Shown piece after piece: positions 11,641 to 24,607 of a stretch of DNA of 64,000 bases. This DNA is from Rutpela maculata. Its lineage: Eukaryota; Arthropoda; Insecta; Coleoptera; Cerambycidae. The stretch spans positions 77,875,804-77,939,803 of the forward strand of contig OW386287.2 of the NCBI GenBank assembly GCA_936432065.2. Reading direction: 5' to 3'. Made by a program: the position numbers and the translations under genes. Below the pieces are notes generated by a model that saw only the letters and a program-made list of their open reading frames with translations, did no database searches and was not told the origin of the DNA. How positions within the stretch are numbered: the stretch's first letter is position 1; each line of letters begins with the position of its first letter.

Positions 11641-12347
11641 TATATATACACTATCAATAATAAAAAATGAGTTTTAAAAAAGAAAAGTCAGAACTGACGA
11701 ATAAATAACATTAGTAAAATGAAATAATTAATCCATAATAATAATTTATATATTCAATTATAGATAATTAATCCATTTAATATTTTAATAGTTTTCTTTG
11801 GTCACCAATTTATGGAATTAATCCCATTTAATAAATATTCATTAGAATAGTAATAATTAATTCAATAAAAGAATATTTTTGGGAATGAAAATGAAAGTTC
11901 GCAATCGAGCGTAGATAGCATCAAGATTGAGTATCTTTCATTAATTAAAAATTAAATGTTAAAATAACAACAAATAATTGTACATTGATACGTTGATAAG
12001 ATGGTTTAATAATGTAGGGAGTTATAAGGGTAGAGTACTCACCTACACACGCACAATGTAAATATCAATGTTTACGGAGTTACTGTTAGTCCAAGTTTAA
12101 TGGTTGGGGAATTCAACGTGTTGTCAAGGTCATTAGGATGCAGCGGGGAATCAACCAGCATCTATAACGTTTCTAAAATCATGACTTCTTGTAGGTTCCG
12201 TTTATCAAATACGAATTAATTACATAGGATCTCTCACTGTACGGCATACTTTTAAAAATTGATACCTAGTTTTTGGATATTGTATTTATTTAGAGCTTGA
12301 CATGTTATATTTGACGTTGAAAATTTCATATTTGTACTCCCATACTT

Positions 12348-12731
12348 TTTTTTTTTAACTACTTATTTAACGTCGGCCTATTTCCGCTACCAAGGCCTAT
12401 CACCGACGCCAGGAGACGAGCTACCCCCAACCTGGAAATTGTGCCGAACCTCTTCCCTTAAGAAGAGTAGGGATCTTTTATTGCCTAACATTTAATAGAC
12501 AAGGGACTGCCTGCTTTACATCCACTCCGAAGGATGGTATATCCACTACGTAATCCTCATCTGAAATTACATAGCTTCCGCGTATACACTGATATACAAG
12601 CCGCTAGAAGGTGAGACGAGATCGCTGTGTTTCCCTAGACGGGTCACCCATCTAAATACTAACCGCGCTGCACGTTGCTTCACTTGGAGTATCGAGATAT
12701 TTACACAGTGAAGACGCATCTATGCTCGCCC
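12348..12731 (-). mobile_element. 5S rRNA-headed SINE, copy 1
   Basis: On the minus strand the element begins with a segment resembling 5S rRNA: AAGCAACGTGCAGCGCGG, TTAGTATTTAGATGGGTGAC, then CTAGGGAAACAC. These correspond to the internal pol III promoter (A box, intermediate element, C box) of 5S genes. An unrelated body and an A-rich 3' tail follow. It is flanked by a 13-bp direct repeat TACTCCCATACTT at 12335-12347 and 12732-12744, as expected for LINE-driven insertion. A second copy lies at 24226-24607 and a fragment at about 31614. This is the SINE3 type of head, best known from vertebrates. No coding capacity. Confidence 0.85.
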
Positions 12732-12924
12732 TACTCCCATACTTAAAATTGATGATTGTAAAACCATTGTATATTTGTCTCTTCATTTACAGTTATTTAG
12801 TGCGGTTCAACCAATAATAGAGCTCCAGTTTCAGACTTATCCAGATTCTGCGCTTGGGGCGAATTCAGATTTTAGTTCAAAAAGACGAAATTCTTGCGTG
12901 TGTCCATTCGGGTTCGCCAAATTA

Positions 12925-13199
<275 letters not shown>

Positions 13200-13815
13200 A
13201 CACCATACTTTTGTAAATTCTGGACGACCATATAATAAGTCTTGAAAAACTCTAATTGCTTTTATTAAGCAATCATCAAAAACACATGCGCCATTTTCAT
13301 TAATTTTACCAAATGGCGGGATTCCAAAATTTACTTTTTTTAAATTAGTGGATTTACTTTACGTTTTCCTGAATATGTTTACAATAAAAATTTCTCACCT
13401 GATCTTCTTCATATTATAAATATATGATTAATCATAAACCAGTGGAAACTAAAACTATCTATTTTTTTTTCTAAATAACAATATTTATAATAATATATCC
13501 TAAAAACACATAGTAGTGAACTAAACACGCCACGCTCACATAGAATGTGATAAAATGAAAATTATCTGCTGCATGATAGAGTTAGGATTGCGTTACAGGG
13601 CATTTTTTTTCATTTGCTATGCATTAAACAAAAAATTATCCAAATAAAAAATACTCATTCCATTAGCTACAACTTACTCGCTGAGAGTATGCAGTTATTT
13701 TGAAAAAAAAAAGTTACCTCGATCCACATTCCATTAATCTTTATTAATTTTCAGTTATATCATAACAAATATTATTTTGCATATACTTTAGAAAGCGAAA
13801 CGTTTGACTATTGTA
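13200..13815. other. Non-coding AT-rich stretch
   Basis: Nothing recognised apart from short homopolymers and AT-rich simple sequence. Confidence 0.5.
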
Positions 13816-13816
13816 A

Positions 13817-15060
13817 TATAATAATAATAATATATTTATTCATGTAAGCCATTTTAGAGGATATGACCAGTCGAAATGTGAAAAAGAATTTAAAAAATAT
13901 AGAATACATACAAATATACATTTTTACAAAATAAAATACACATAAAACTACAATAAAACATTACAAACACTTCACATTAAATAATAAAATTTAACTGACT
14001 ATGACTAAGTCGAAATTATAAAATTCATGTAAAGAATAAAAGCAATTGTCACAAGTTGAAGTTTTTTTTTAATTTATTTAAGTTCGTTTCCTGTTTTATC
14101 TCAGTTGCCAATTTGTTGAAAATTGTTCCACAGCGTAGAAAGGTCCTTTCTTATAAGTTTATTTATGTAAATTAGACTACAACCTCTTGTGTCGTGGCCG
14201 TGCACACTATTGTGTTGAGGAAAGTGTGCTGCGTTAAGCTTAACAAAAACAGCTGCCTCATAGATTGACAGATAAGGCAAGCAGAAAATTTTGTTCTGTA
14301 TAAAAATTTGACGACTGACTGCAAGGGATTTAGTGATAATATTAACCTAATGATTTCTGCTAGTTCCTCAATATATTATTAAGTATTCCATATGCATGTA
14401 TGCTAAAGCAAAATAAAAGTTTAATAGATATTTTTTATTCATAACCCTCCTTATATTTCTGATGGCAAAATAAGCTGAGTTTATTTTTTTTCTAACATGT
14501 TCAATATAGTGTGACCAGGTGAGTTGTTCGTCTAAATATAGGCCAAAAAATTTCACACTCTGAACTTTATCAATTGCTGTGTTGTTAAGTTTAACCATAA
14601 TATGTGGATTTTTGTGAAACATGATATATTTTGTTTTTGTAGCATTAGCTATAAGTTTGTTACTAAAAAACCAGGAGTGAAATTGATGTAAAGTTTAGTT
14701 CATCTTACTTTGGAGTTTCTCAGAGGATGGAGCAGTAATACAGATTGTGATATCGTCAGCATATAACACTGGAGTTACATTGTTTGCAATATGTTGTTCA
14801 AGATGATTAATAAACAATAACAATAATGGTGGAGACAACACACCTCTCTGAGGAACATTTAAGTTGATCTGAGAGAGTTGTGATATGTGTTCATCAATTT
14901 TAACTCTGATTGTCAGACAAAAAAGAATGTATCCAGTCATTTAAAGGTTCTCTTATATCTAAGTTCTTTTAATTTCTTGCTTATGAAATTCTTGTTAACG
15001 CAGTCGAAAGCACGTGTTAAGCCAAAAAAACAGTGTTAAAACATATTCACCTTTATCTAG
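13817..15060 (-). pseudogene. 5'-truncated Jockey/CR1-like LINE (RT relic)
   Basis: Read on the minus strand, several pieces run in the order of a non-LTR reverse transcriptase. Motif A (AFDCVNKNF) lies near 14975-15010. Next comes motif B-like VPQRGVLSPPLLLLFIN, then motif C VLYADDITICI (open frame 14695-14940, catalytic YADD intact). A thumb segment follows with FFGLYLDEQLTWSHYIEHV (open frame 14368-14622), after which the 3' UTR ends in a (TTA)n tail at about 13817-13835. Stops and frame changes separate the pieces, and no endonuclease is seen, so this is a dead, truncated copy. It belongs to a different lineage from the LINE at 46.7-51 kb, which carries RNase H. The clade is tentative. 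Confidence 0.8.
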
Positions 15061-15109
15061 TGCATTGTAAATGTGATTAATTAGCGAAAAAGATGCTGTG
15101 TTTGTAAAG

Positions 15110-15345
15110 AAATACTAAAATATCAAGTTTTTACGACAACAAATGTCAGATATGGAAACATGGAAAATTTGAAAATACTATTTTTTATAAAAAAAATGAA
15201 AAAGTGCAATTTTTTCCAATTTTGCAATTCCAAATCAAATCGCGACCTCAAAATTATGTTTTGTTAGGAATTTTTTGTTTGTTTTTGTGTGTTCGAAAGT
15301 TGTATAGCATATGTTAAATTCGGGGGTCTCGCTCTTCGACTATTA
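15110..15345 (-). repeat. Repeat related to 7980-8410, opposite orientation
   Basis: TTTTGCAATTCCAAATCAAA and CGCGACCTC here are the inverse of the block at about 8117-8145, and a GGGGTCTCGCTCTTC-like end faces AGAGCAAGACCC at about 8007. Boundaries approximate. Probably an old DNA-transposon fragment. Confidence 0.45.
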
Positions 15346-15930
15346 TGATCGAGTTTATGGTGGTAATAAAAATTGAAATTACCTTGGGACCAGCTACAAG
15401 ATGTTTTATGGAAGGTTTAATAAGTCAGTTTATTATACAAGATTCGAGATGTACATGCCTCTTCTTACAGTTCTTTAATTTTCTACAAAAATATAAAGTT
15501 TCTGAAGATGTAGAAGCCTTTGTAATGATAGCTATAAAATTATTTTTATTACACTTAATAATTTGACTATGGTGGGACAAGAAACAGACTTTACGGTACT
15601 ACTTGGTACTTGATAATAACATCATTGCAAAGATTTTCTTTGGGAATTCTTTTATTGTACCTTATCACACGAAGGATAGGCTTAATGTTCCACAAATCGA
15701 AGCGATCACAGAAAGTTTTTATGAAAATCAAAAAGTGAAGAAGTGATGATGATACGTAGTTGTAAGAATGGAGAAGTAGATAACAGAAAAAGTGACGAAA
15801 ATAACTATGTAGTATTATAGTATGATCCTCCAATGTGTTAGAAATATAGTTTCAACTTCATTTTACCGACTAATATTTGTTTAAATGCAAAAAGAATATG
15901 CTTAAAATTTAAAATAATGCATTTTACAGG
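15346..15930. other. Non-coding stretch
   Basis: Short open frames on both strands (15345-15566 +, 15591-15833 -) overlap or adjoin and show no recognisable domain. I see no gene. Confidence 0.45.
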
Positions 15931-15931
15931 T

Positions 15932-17374
15932 AGTCCAATCAATGAATGCCCAAAAGTGGATTGTAGAGAACATTTAGGAGGGGAGAATTTTCCTCTTCAG
16001 AAATGTGTTGGGGGTAGTTAGGAGGTAAAAATACTAAAAGTCTCCGCCCCTAGCCCCGCCGCTTCAGGGGTAGAGGGGGGTGGAAAGTTTCCTTTTTTCG
16101 ATTCTTCGCTTATAACTCGGAAACGATGCGTCGTAGGGAAAAAGGTAATCTCCCACAAGAATGTTTATATTCATTTTCTTCCTATATGTTATAGTTTACG
16201 AGATCCTCGCCAGCGAAAATCGATTAAAAAAAAAATCAATTATGTACCCTGAATATTTCTATCAAAGCGGTTTACCATGGTCTGCTAATAAATCACAGCC
16301 ACAAAAGAATCTTTATTTTACAATACTCGACGTATTTACTAACGTAATATTTTGTCGTCTATACATTTCCTCAAATATACAATGTGACTCACTTACAATG
16401 AAGATACCCTTATAACTTTTTTTATTTTGTTTCCGATTTGAATCAAATTTTACTCAAGTATAGAACAAATTAGAATCTACTAATGACCAGAAAAACATTC
16501 GGCTGCTACAAAGGCAAAGCCATCTGCGGTTCCAAAATATGCTGAAAAAAATAAAACTCTTTGAATGTTAAAAATTCTAAAAAATGCACCCGATCAGTGC
16601 CACAAACGCACATACACCAAAATTTGATTTGGTTATTGATGGGGGATTTCTTATACACAAGCTCATCTGGCAAAGGGGATCCTCAGTTTCCGCAATTTGT
16701 GGTGGCTACGTGAAATTCGTCAATATGATTTTTAATCTTTTTCCTCATATTTTGGTGCCGCGCAGGTGGCTTTGCCTCTATAGCAGGTGAATGATTTTCT
16801 GGTCATAAGTAGATCTTCATTTGTTCTATACTTGAGTAAAATTTGATTCAAATCGAAAACAAAATGAAAAAGTTATAAGGGTATCTTCATTTTAAGTGAG
16901 TCACGCTGTATATTTAAGGAAATGTATAGATTTCGACAAAATATTACGTTAGTAAATACGTTCAGTGTTGTAAAATAAAGATTGTTTTGTGACTGATTTA
17001 TTAGCAGACCACGGTAAACCGCTTTGATAGAAATATTCAAGGTGCATAATTGATTTTTTTTTATTAATTATCGATTTTCGCTGGCGTATATCTCGTAAAC
17101 TATAACACATAGGAAGAAAATGAATATAAACATTCTTGTGGAAAATTTAATTGCGTTTAATTTTGCACAGATTACCTTTTTCCCTACGACGCATCGTTTC
17201 CGAGTTATAAGCGAAGAATCGAAAAAAGGAACCTTTCCACCCCCCTCTACCCCTGAAGCGGCGGGGCTAGGGGCGGAGACTTTTAGTATGTTTACCTCCT
17301 AACTACCCCCAACACATTCCTGAAGAGAAAAATTCTTCCCTCCTAAATATTCTCTACAACTCTTTCATTGACTA
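15932..17374. mobile_element. 1.44-kb long-inverted-repeat (foldback-type) element
   Basis: The left arm (about 15932-16543) and right arm (about 16743-17374) are reverse complements over roughly 600 bp with moderate divergence. Landmarks are the pairs GGAGACTTTTAG/CTAAAAGTCTCC, TCGATTCTTCGCTTATAACT and its inverse, and ATGCGTCGTAGGGAAAAAGG and its inverse. The spacer is about 200 bp. Ends are AGTCCAATCAATGAA and its inverse. No transposase and no clear target duplication are visible. Open frames within (16161, 16584, 17120) are shadows of the arms. A transcript through both arms would fold into a long duplex. Confidence 0.85.
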
Positions 17375-17789
17375 AGGTTATATAATGATGTAATAACATA
17401 AGATGCGTACGCTGCGGTCATATCTAGAACCTGGATTGCAGCAACGAATGACTATAGGTGATGTATTACTATGTAAAAACTTTCATGCATATATAACATA
17501 ATATTTTATTGTCTCATTTTGTTCTGTGAATTCAGTAACATACAAATTTAATTCGATCAAATTATTATATAAACCCTTTCAAACAGGGCTGGAAGTATTA
17601 ATTGCTGTATACACTAACACACTCATGTATTTATAACTATCTATCAATCGTGAGAATAAAAGTATATTTCTGATATTTGTTCTAAATGTTTTGAAGATAA
17701 ACTTTGGCGCTTTCATTAAAAATCCGTTTAGTAAAATCAGTAAATACTTTTTTTTGCAAAAATAGCGTAATTCAATTTTTCATTTTCAT

Positions 17790-20700
17790 TTTCAAGCTGT
17801 TCGGGGGTTCATTCTGAGTATTTTGTCAAATTTGTGAGGTCGGCGGGGGTTGGCATCTTTGTGAAAAATACAAACAATATATCTCGCAAACCATCGATGC
17901 CATGACAAAACTAGTAAGCACTAAACTCTCTATAAATTTTTTAAAAGGCTAATTTTTATAAAACTGTTTACGAGTTACATCTCGTCAAAGTTTTTAAAAA
18001 GTGGCCTTTGCGAATTATTTCGTAAACTGTTGATCGTCCATTAAAATATCAAATAGCAATCTTGTAAAGCACTAAATTCTCTACAATTTATGTGACAGAT
18101 GCCATTTTGTAGGACTAGTAGTTTACGAGCTATGTAAAAAAATATTTTTTTCAAAATATGTCCTAAACTATTCATAGTTAAATTTGTTATTATCAATTTT
18201 AGTACAGTACCTAGAGGTAAAAAAAATATTTAAAATTTCGAAATAATTTCATATGTAATGATAATTTTTCTTTATGGGTTATTATTGTAGTAAAAGGTAT
18301 TGTCTTCCGTTTCTATATGGTCCGGACACTTTCTCTTAGCCTCGAGGGGTGAAAATCACTCCTAAATTTTAATATTGAATATTTGAAAAAGTGTTACTAA
18401 TTTATTGTTGAAAAGTAGGATAGTTATGTTTTTGGGATCACTGATTACGAATCTGAAGTCAAAATTAAAAAATTCAAAATGGCCTCTTTAATGTGGCGGA
18501 TGGATTTTTTTTAAACAAGTGTACCTATTAAACGGACAAAATGTATTAACGAAAAACACCATTTTTGAAAAAAAAAATTAATTACTGAGCAATTACAATA
18601 ACGAAATGGCAACATTTTGTTAAAGAAAATGTGAAAATATACATTGAATCGGCCATAACTTCTTTATTTTTGTGATATGGGAACAATCAAAAAATCATTT
18701 TAAAGATTGATTAACTATTTTCAATTTTGTTCCTTAGAATTTTTGATGAAAGTGTCACAGTTTCTAAGATATTATACTTCATTCTAAAAACGGTCGGACG
18801 TCATTTATAAAATTGAATATCTCCGAAACCATTGACACTACACAAATATATATAAAAAAATAAATTAATTCTCAGTTTATAATCTTCATTTTTGATGTTC
18901 ACTATATTTTCTCTAAAACCAATATTTATTGAGATCTTTGCAGAGAAACAAAAATGTTACGTTTTTTCTAAAATTCCTTTACAGTTTAAAATGCATTTTT
19001 TTTCTAAAGCAATTGCTATAAGCGGACGAAAAAATTTGAACGTGTAGGTTATACTATATATTCACGGAAAACAGTGTATGGGAATACATTTTTTTTAATT
19101 ACTGACTACTTACATTAACAAAATGGCGATGTTTTTATTAAACAAGTTTGAAAAAGCACATTGTTTCTGTCATAACTTCTTTGCTTTTTATGCTACAGAA
19201 ATAGAAAAAAAATAATTTGAAAGCCTAATTGATTTAACATTTGAATTAAATAGTTCGTTTTGTAGACATTCGGACGCCACCTTTATACTTCCAGATCTGC
19301 GAAGCCATTAACTCTACAGAAATTAGATGAAAACAAAATTCATTCTCAATTTAGTAGCTTTCATATTTGTCTCTAGCATGTATTCGCTCAATGCAATACT
19401 TTTCGAGTTATTTGACGAATATTGTTTTGAAATACCTTTTTTTTAAGCTAAAATCTCAACTTTCAAGTCGTTATAATTTAAAGATTATCAATTTCTATGA
19501 AAGGCTGTATAAAGCCTTTTCTTCTTAAAATTTTATTTTATTTCAGCTCCAGTGTTTTTATTTTTTCTTAGTTGTCACCAAAGGGGTGGCTATCCCCTAT
19601 AAATTAGGAAGCCGCCACATAATATAGAAGTTTTTCTTTGATGCATTTACTACTAAGTTGCCAAAAATGAAAGAAATCCATTCCATATGACATCATTCCG
19701 AAGTTACTGTATTATTTTGTAGAGCACTAAACTCCCTACAATTTTTGACGTTTGAAAAAAATATTTTTTATATCTTATTTTTAATATCTAAATAAAAATT
19801 GTTGAGAACTTAATGCTGTACAAGTTTGCAACGACTTATTTTTATATCCGACCAATATAATTAACGAAATATTTTTTTATAACTTTTCACGGACTGTAGC
19901 TCGTAAACTATTGGTTCTACAAGATGATATCTCTGACCAAAATTGTAGAAAAATGTCTGGTCTTCAAGATTTCCATTCGAAATTTTAATGTGCAATCAAC
20001 AGTTTACGAAATAATAATCCGCAAATATTACTTTCTAAAAACTTTGAGACGCTCTAACTCGTAAACATTTAAATCTATGAAAATAAGTGTGTAAAGGAAT
20101 TTGTAAAGAATTTACTGCTGTACAGAAAGGTCCTTCCAGTTTATGTCGTAACATTAACGGTTCGCGTTTGACTTTTTACAATGATGGCGGCTAATGCCAA
20201 CCACCGCCGACCCCTTTAAATTGGCAACATATTCAGGAACACTATGAAAAATAAAAATTGGCTTCCGCTATTTTGTATTACATTTTTTTAATATTGTTTA
20301 AATGTTAAATATCAAATAACAAAAATGCTAACAATCGAAATAAAAGAATATTAATTAAGCTTTCAAATGACTGTTTCTATAGCATAAAATACAAATAAGT
20401 TATGACAGATACAATGTGCTTTTTCACATTTTTTTAATAAATACGTCGCCATTTTGGTTACTGTAAGTAGTCAGTAATCAAAACAATATTATTCTCCAAT
20501 ACTATTTTAAAATAGCGTGATCCAGCTCCTCAATATTTTTGTCCTTTTATACAATACTTGCTTTAGAAAAGGAAATGCATTTTAAGCTATAAAATAAAAG
20601 CATTTTCAAAAAAATTTAAAATGTTTGTTTCTTGCAAATATTTCAGTATGTATTAATTTTAGTGAGGATCAGAGCTTAGAAGCTGATGATAAATTTGTTT

Positions 20701-21960
20701 TTTTTTATTTATTCATGTAGGATTAATGGTTTCGGAGAAATTTAAGTTTAAAGATGGCATTCGAAAATGTATAGGATCAAGTATTTAGTTTAAATGTCGA
20801 ATATCCTAGAAACTATGTTACTTGTGTCAAAAATTCTAAAAACCAGAATAAAAAATAACACAGGTCTACAAAAAAAAATCTGCTCCAAGCACTAAACCTA
20901 TCATGCCTTAAGTATTTTTGTGTGCTGAATCCGAATTTTCGATTTAAAAAATTTTCGAGTTAATCCCGGTTTTTATCGTTACGTTTTTTTGACAATTTTT
21001 GACATTTACTCGAAATCTATGCGATAGAAAATTTTTTAAATTGAAAATTCGGTTTCAACACACAAAAATACTTGAGGCATGATAGGCTTAGTCCTTGGAG
21101 CAGAACATTTTTTTTTGATAATCTGTGTAATTAATCAAACTTTAAAATGGTTCTTTGCTTGCTTCTTTATTATAAAAACAATGTGCGTCTTCACATTTTT
21201 TTAAACAAAATATCACCATTTTGTTTAAATTGTACCTATTTCACATTGTAAAAATGAAATATCTATAAATAGTAACCTTACCGTTGTTGTCAGTAATGTT
21301 AAGCTTACTATAGTAAGTTTAAACTTTAGGTTTTAAACGTACATTAGCAAGTATAATATTAAAGATACTGAAGACAATGATATGATTATTATATTATACG
21401 TATTTCATTTTTACAAAGTTTGGGAATTAGACGAGTTGGTCAACATGTGCAATAACTTTTAGTGATATCAATCTAATTTTCACCATGACACTTTTTACCA
21501 AAATTTCTAACGTAAAATAGTAGGTCAATTGTGGAGTAATTAAAAAAATTCTCAAAAATACTATTTTTCGTTAGTATGTAGCGCCATCTAGATGCCCATT
21601 TTTTTGTCGTTTAAAACACTTGCTTTGAAAAGAAATTCCATCCGCCATAATGGAGCCGTCATTTGATTTCTTTAATTATGACTTCAGATTCAGAATCAGT
21701 AATCCCAGAAACATAAACATACTATGTTTCAAAAATAAATCAGCAATACTTTTTAAATATCTATTTATATATAATTTAGGGGTAGTTTTCACCCCTCTGG
21801 TGTAAGAACAAGTGTCGGGATCATATAGAAATTGAAGATGACACCTTTTGTTACAAAAATTACCCATGAAAAAATACATGAGATGATTTCTGAATTTTAC
21901 ATATTTTATTACCTCTAGTGACTTTACTAATTTACTATTACTAAAATTTAAATATAAAGG
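17790..21960. mobile_element. Complex of interleaved long inverted repeats
   Basis: Blocks on the left read A (about 17790-17870, TCGGCGGGGGTTGGCAT), B (17930-18150, GTTTACGAGTTAC...TTTCGTAAACTGTTGAT), C (18200-18520, GGGGTGAAAATCACTCCTAA) and D (18590-19330, AATGGCGATGTTTTTATTAA). Inverted counterparts appear to the right in the order B' (about 19890-20150), A' (20155-20245), D' (20330-21245) and C' (21640-21960). Read on the minus strand, the right half is C-D-A-B, whereas the left half is A-B-C-D. That order is not a simple palindrome. D' is interrupted by the small MITE at 20878-21106. Block D itself contains two related halves (about 18590 and 19110). No coding frame is supported. Confidence 0.75.
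20878..21106. mobile_element. Palindromic MITE, copy 1
   Basis: TCTGCTCCAAG...AAACCTATCATGCC at the left is mirrored by GGCATGATAGGCTTAG...CTTGGAGCAGA at the right. Inner blocks AAGTATTTTTGTGTGCTGAA and its inverse also pair, so the whole element is close to one hairpin. A second copy lies at 32223-32472. Nested in block D' of the surrounding inverted-repeat complex. Confidence 0.85.
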
Positions 21961-23090
21961 ATTGTCTACAGTAGTACAGAATCTCTTGCATTATTTGTAG
22001 ATATATGGCAACGAAGCGCTCGTTTCTTTAGTCGAACTTGGAAATTACAGTATTACCTTACAACCAATAGGCTAGCTTGAAAATTTGCGGCAATATCTGA
22101 TACTTTGAGCAGAGTTTAAACTTGATGATTTTTTTTTTACTATATGACATTTTCCAAATATGTAACCCCTTCCGGGCAGCTTTGGCTTTGGATTGGGGGT
22201 TGTCTACCATATGTGATGCGTTTATATTTATTGGTAGTAAATGAATATTACAATTCATTAACGAATGTCTGGCTAATAGGTAACCTACGTTGTCCTACAC
22301 ATTATAATGTAGACCACAAAAATAAATGTAAAGAAGCATCTATACTATTAAGTTCTTCATAGGAATATTAAACGGAGTTAAATATTAATGGTTATGCACA
22401 TTTAGATAGGAACATACTTCTATCGTTATTAATTATAAAATGATTTATGACATATTAATGCACATATTACAGATCCGTGATTGCCAACACGTTAGATGGC
22501 AGAGTAGAAGAACTCATTAAATTTCTTTTGCTATAAACAACTTTGTATTTAACAATAAATTAAATTTCTCTTTTTATTCCAGTGACCACCTGTCAAAATA
22601 GATATATAGATATTTGCATAATTATTTATTTGTCTGATCTGTTTACAGTTCCAGGCAATAATTACCCAGTTTGTGTAGTGTGTATTGCTTATAGAAGCAG
22701 AATGAGGGGAAATTTAATTTTTGTTTTGGTACAGTATTGTCTAATGCGTATGTTTATAATTATTCTTTAGGTTTCTAATAATTCATGAATATTTTAAAGT
22801 TTGGTACAACTGCTATTTTGATAAATGCTTATATTTTATTTATTTTTGATTTAACTGGATAGTTTAAAATAAAAGTAAAAGAATTTTGACAGCGGTACTG
22901 TACGTAATGTGCATATCGCCTTTCTTTTAATCCAATATTCATCGAAGTATATAACCGAAAAAGTAGTTATTTAGAAAGATATATGTTTATAGTTATCTCT
23001 AGTAAGTTTTTGTACAAAAACAGTATGTTTGCATATGAAGATATAGGTTTAGCTGAATAATTCTGGAATGGTAAGGTTTTATATGCTATG
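21961..23090. other. Non-coding AT-rich stretch
   Basis: Short open frames (22058-22258 -, 22144-22362 +, 22582-22770 +) have no recognisable domain. Nothing else is supported. Confidence 0.45.
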
Positions 23091-23099
23091 GGAGGATAT

Positions 23100-23225
23100 T
23101 TTTTTTTAACAAGCAGAGGCTGTAATGAGCTTGCGGCGCCCTTCATCTTGCTCTAGCGCGTGCCCATTCACGCGTTGGCGCCCCTAGGCTATAGCCTAGT
23201 GAGCCTTATGGATAATCCGGTCCTG
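23100..23225 (-). mobile_element. Possible hAT-like terminal fragment
   Basis: A GC-rich patch containing GGCGCCC...GGCGCCCCTAGGCTATAG ends on the minus strand at CAGGACCGGATTATCCATAA. A CAGGxCCGG/CAGTGGCG-type end next to a GGGGCGCC block is common in insect hAT-like non-autonomous elements. No partner end or 8-bp duplication was found, so this is weak. Confidence 0.3.
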
Positions 23226-24210
23226 TTCCGGCTTTGTATGACTCAATTTTTACGTATAAGTCATCGTTTTCGTGTGAAATCTAAAAATGCACATGAAAAT
23301 AGGCTTTTTTTGAAGTAGGAGAAGCGGGTTCGGAACTTCAAAGCGTTATCTCCGGAGATACCCGATTAACATACTATAAAAATATTACCACCACTCTTCC
23401 CATTTAATTATTTTGGGTATAGAACCCGCCAAAAATAGGTTATTGTCTAAAATCATATATAAGAAACAACTTTAAAACAAAAAACTTAAAGAATGAATTC
23501 TAACAATTTTGACCCTTGTGTATTTTCTTGTAAATGTAACGTTAGGACCAGAAAAATATTCTGCATATAGCATGCTATTAAAATCAAATGAACCTCTTTA
23601 ATTTAATTGGGATACCAAATAATAATCTTCATCCGTAATAAGTAGAACACAAGAAGGACAACTTGTCGTTTTAGGCCAGTTCTGGGCGTCTTAAAATCGA
23701 ATTAAATAGGAAATATGTTGTAACTGAATACCTAAATTTGCCAAAACCATTTCGAGATGGAAAGGAATTGGAAATGGCAAAACAAGTCAATTTCTTCTGG
23801 TTTTATATTATAACTTGAAATCGATATTTCGTAAAAAGTATACTTTTTTCTCTATTGCATCGAAGGAAATGAGCACCGCTGAACTTTTTACGAATACAAT
23901 CTGAGATATTTCATTGCAAACTTATGGTAAAGAAGTGCAAGAATGCCAAAAACCTCACTTACACAAATAAAAAGAGAGAAAGAAAAAAGTGACTCAAAAC
24001 TACATTATACATATAACGAAGCGGTTAATAAGAGATATGAGGCCCTGAAGAAAATCCCCTATAAAATCCCCCTATAAAATCTGTATTTTCTTAATTTATC
24101 GACAACGTCACATTTTCTTTGTAAAAATCAACAAAATAATGATATATTATTACATAAATATTTATTTTATCCTTGACTATAAAACATATGACCTTCCTCT
24201 AACAACGTGA
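23226..24210. other. Non-coding AT-rich stretch
   Basis: No gene, RNA or repeat recognised. Confidence 0.5.
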
Positions 24211-24225
24211 ACCCAAAAAAATCCT

Positions 24226-24607
24226 TTTTTTTTTTAACTGTTTAACGTCGGTCTATTTCTGCTACCAGGGCCTATTACCGACGCCAGGAGACGAGCTACC
24301 CCCAACCTGGAAATTTTGCCGAACCTCTTCCCTTAAGAAGATTAGGGATCTTTTACTTGCCTAACATTTAATAGACAGGGGACCGCCTGCTTTACATCCC
24401 CTCCGAAGGATGGTATATCCACTACGTAATCCTCATCTGAAATTACGTAACTTCCGAGTATACACTGATATACAAGCTTCTAGAAGGTGGGACGAGAACG
24501 CTGTATTTCCCAAGATGGGAGCCCATCCAAGTACTAACCGCGCTCGTCGTTGCTTCAACGGAATATCGACTGATATTCACATTGAAGTCGCCTCTACGCT
24601 CGCCCCT
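24226..24607 (-). mobile_element. 5S rRNA-headed SINE, copy 2
   Basis: The best preserved copy. On the minus strand the head reads AAGCAACGACGAGCGCGG, TTAGTACTTGGATGGG, then CTTGGGAAATAC, very close to the 5S internal promoter. The body ends CGTTAAACAGTT plus an A-rich tail. A 12-bp direct repeat CAAAAAAATCCT flanks it at 24214-24225 and 24608-24619. Body sequence matches the copy at 12348-12731 throughout (for example GGTTGGGGGTAGCTCGTCTC). The plus-strand open frame 24410-24775 is antisense to it and not a gene. Confidence 0.9.

Noticed and set aside
12348..12731. A genuine 5S rRNA gene
   Set aside because: Only the 5S-like head is present, joined to an unrelated body with an A-rich tail and target duplications; it is a SINE.
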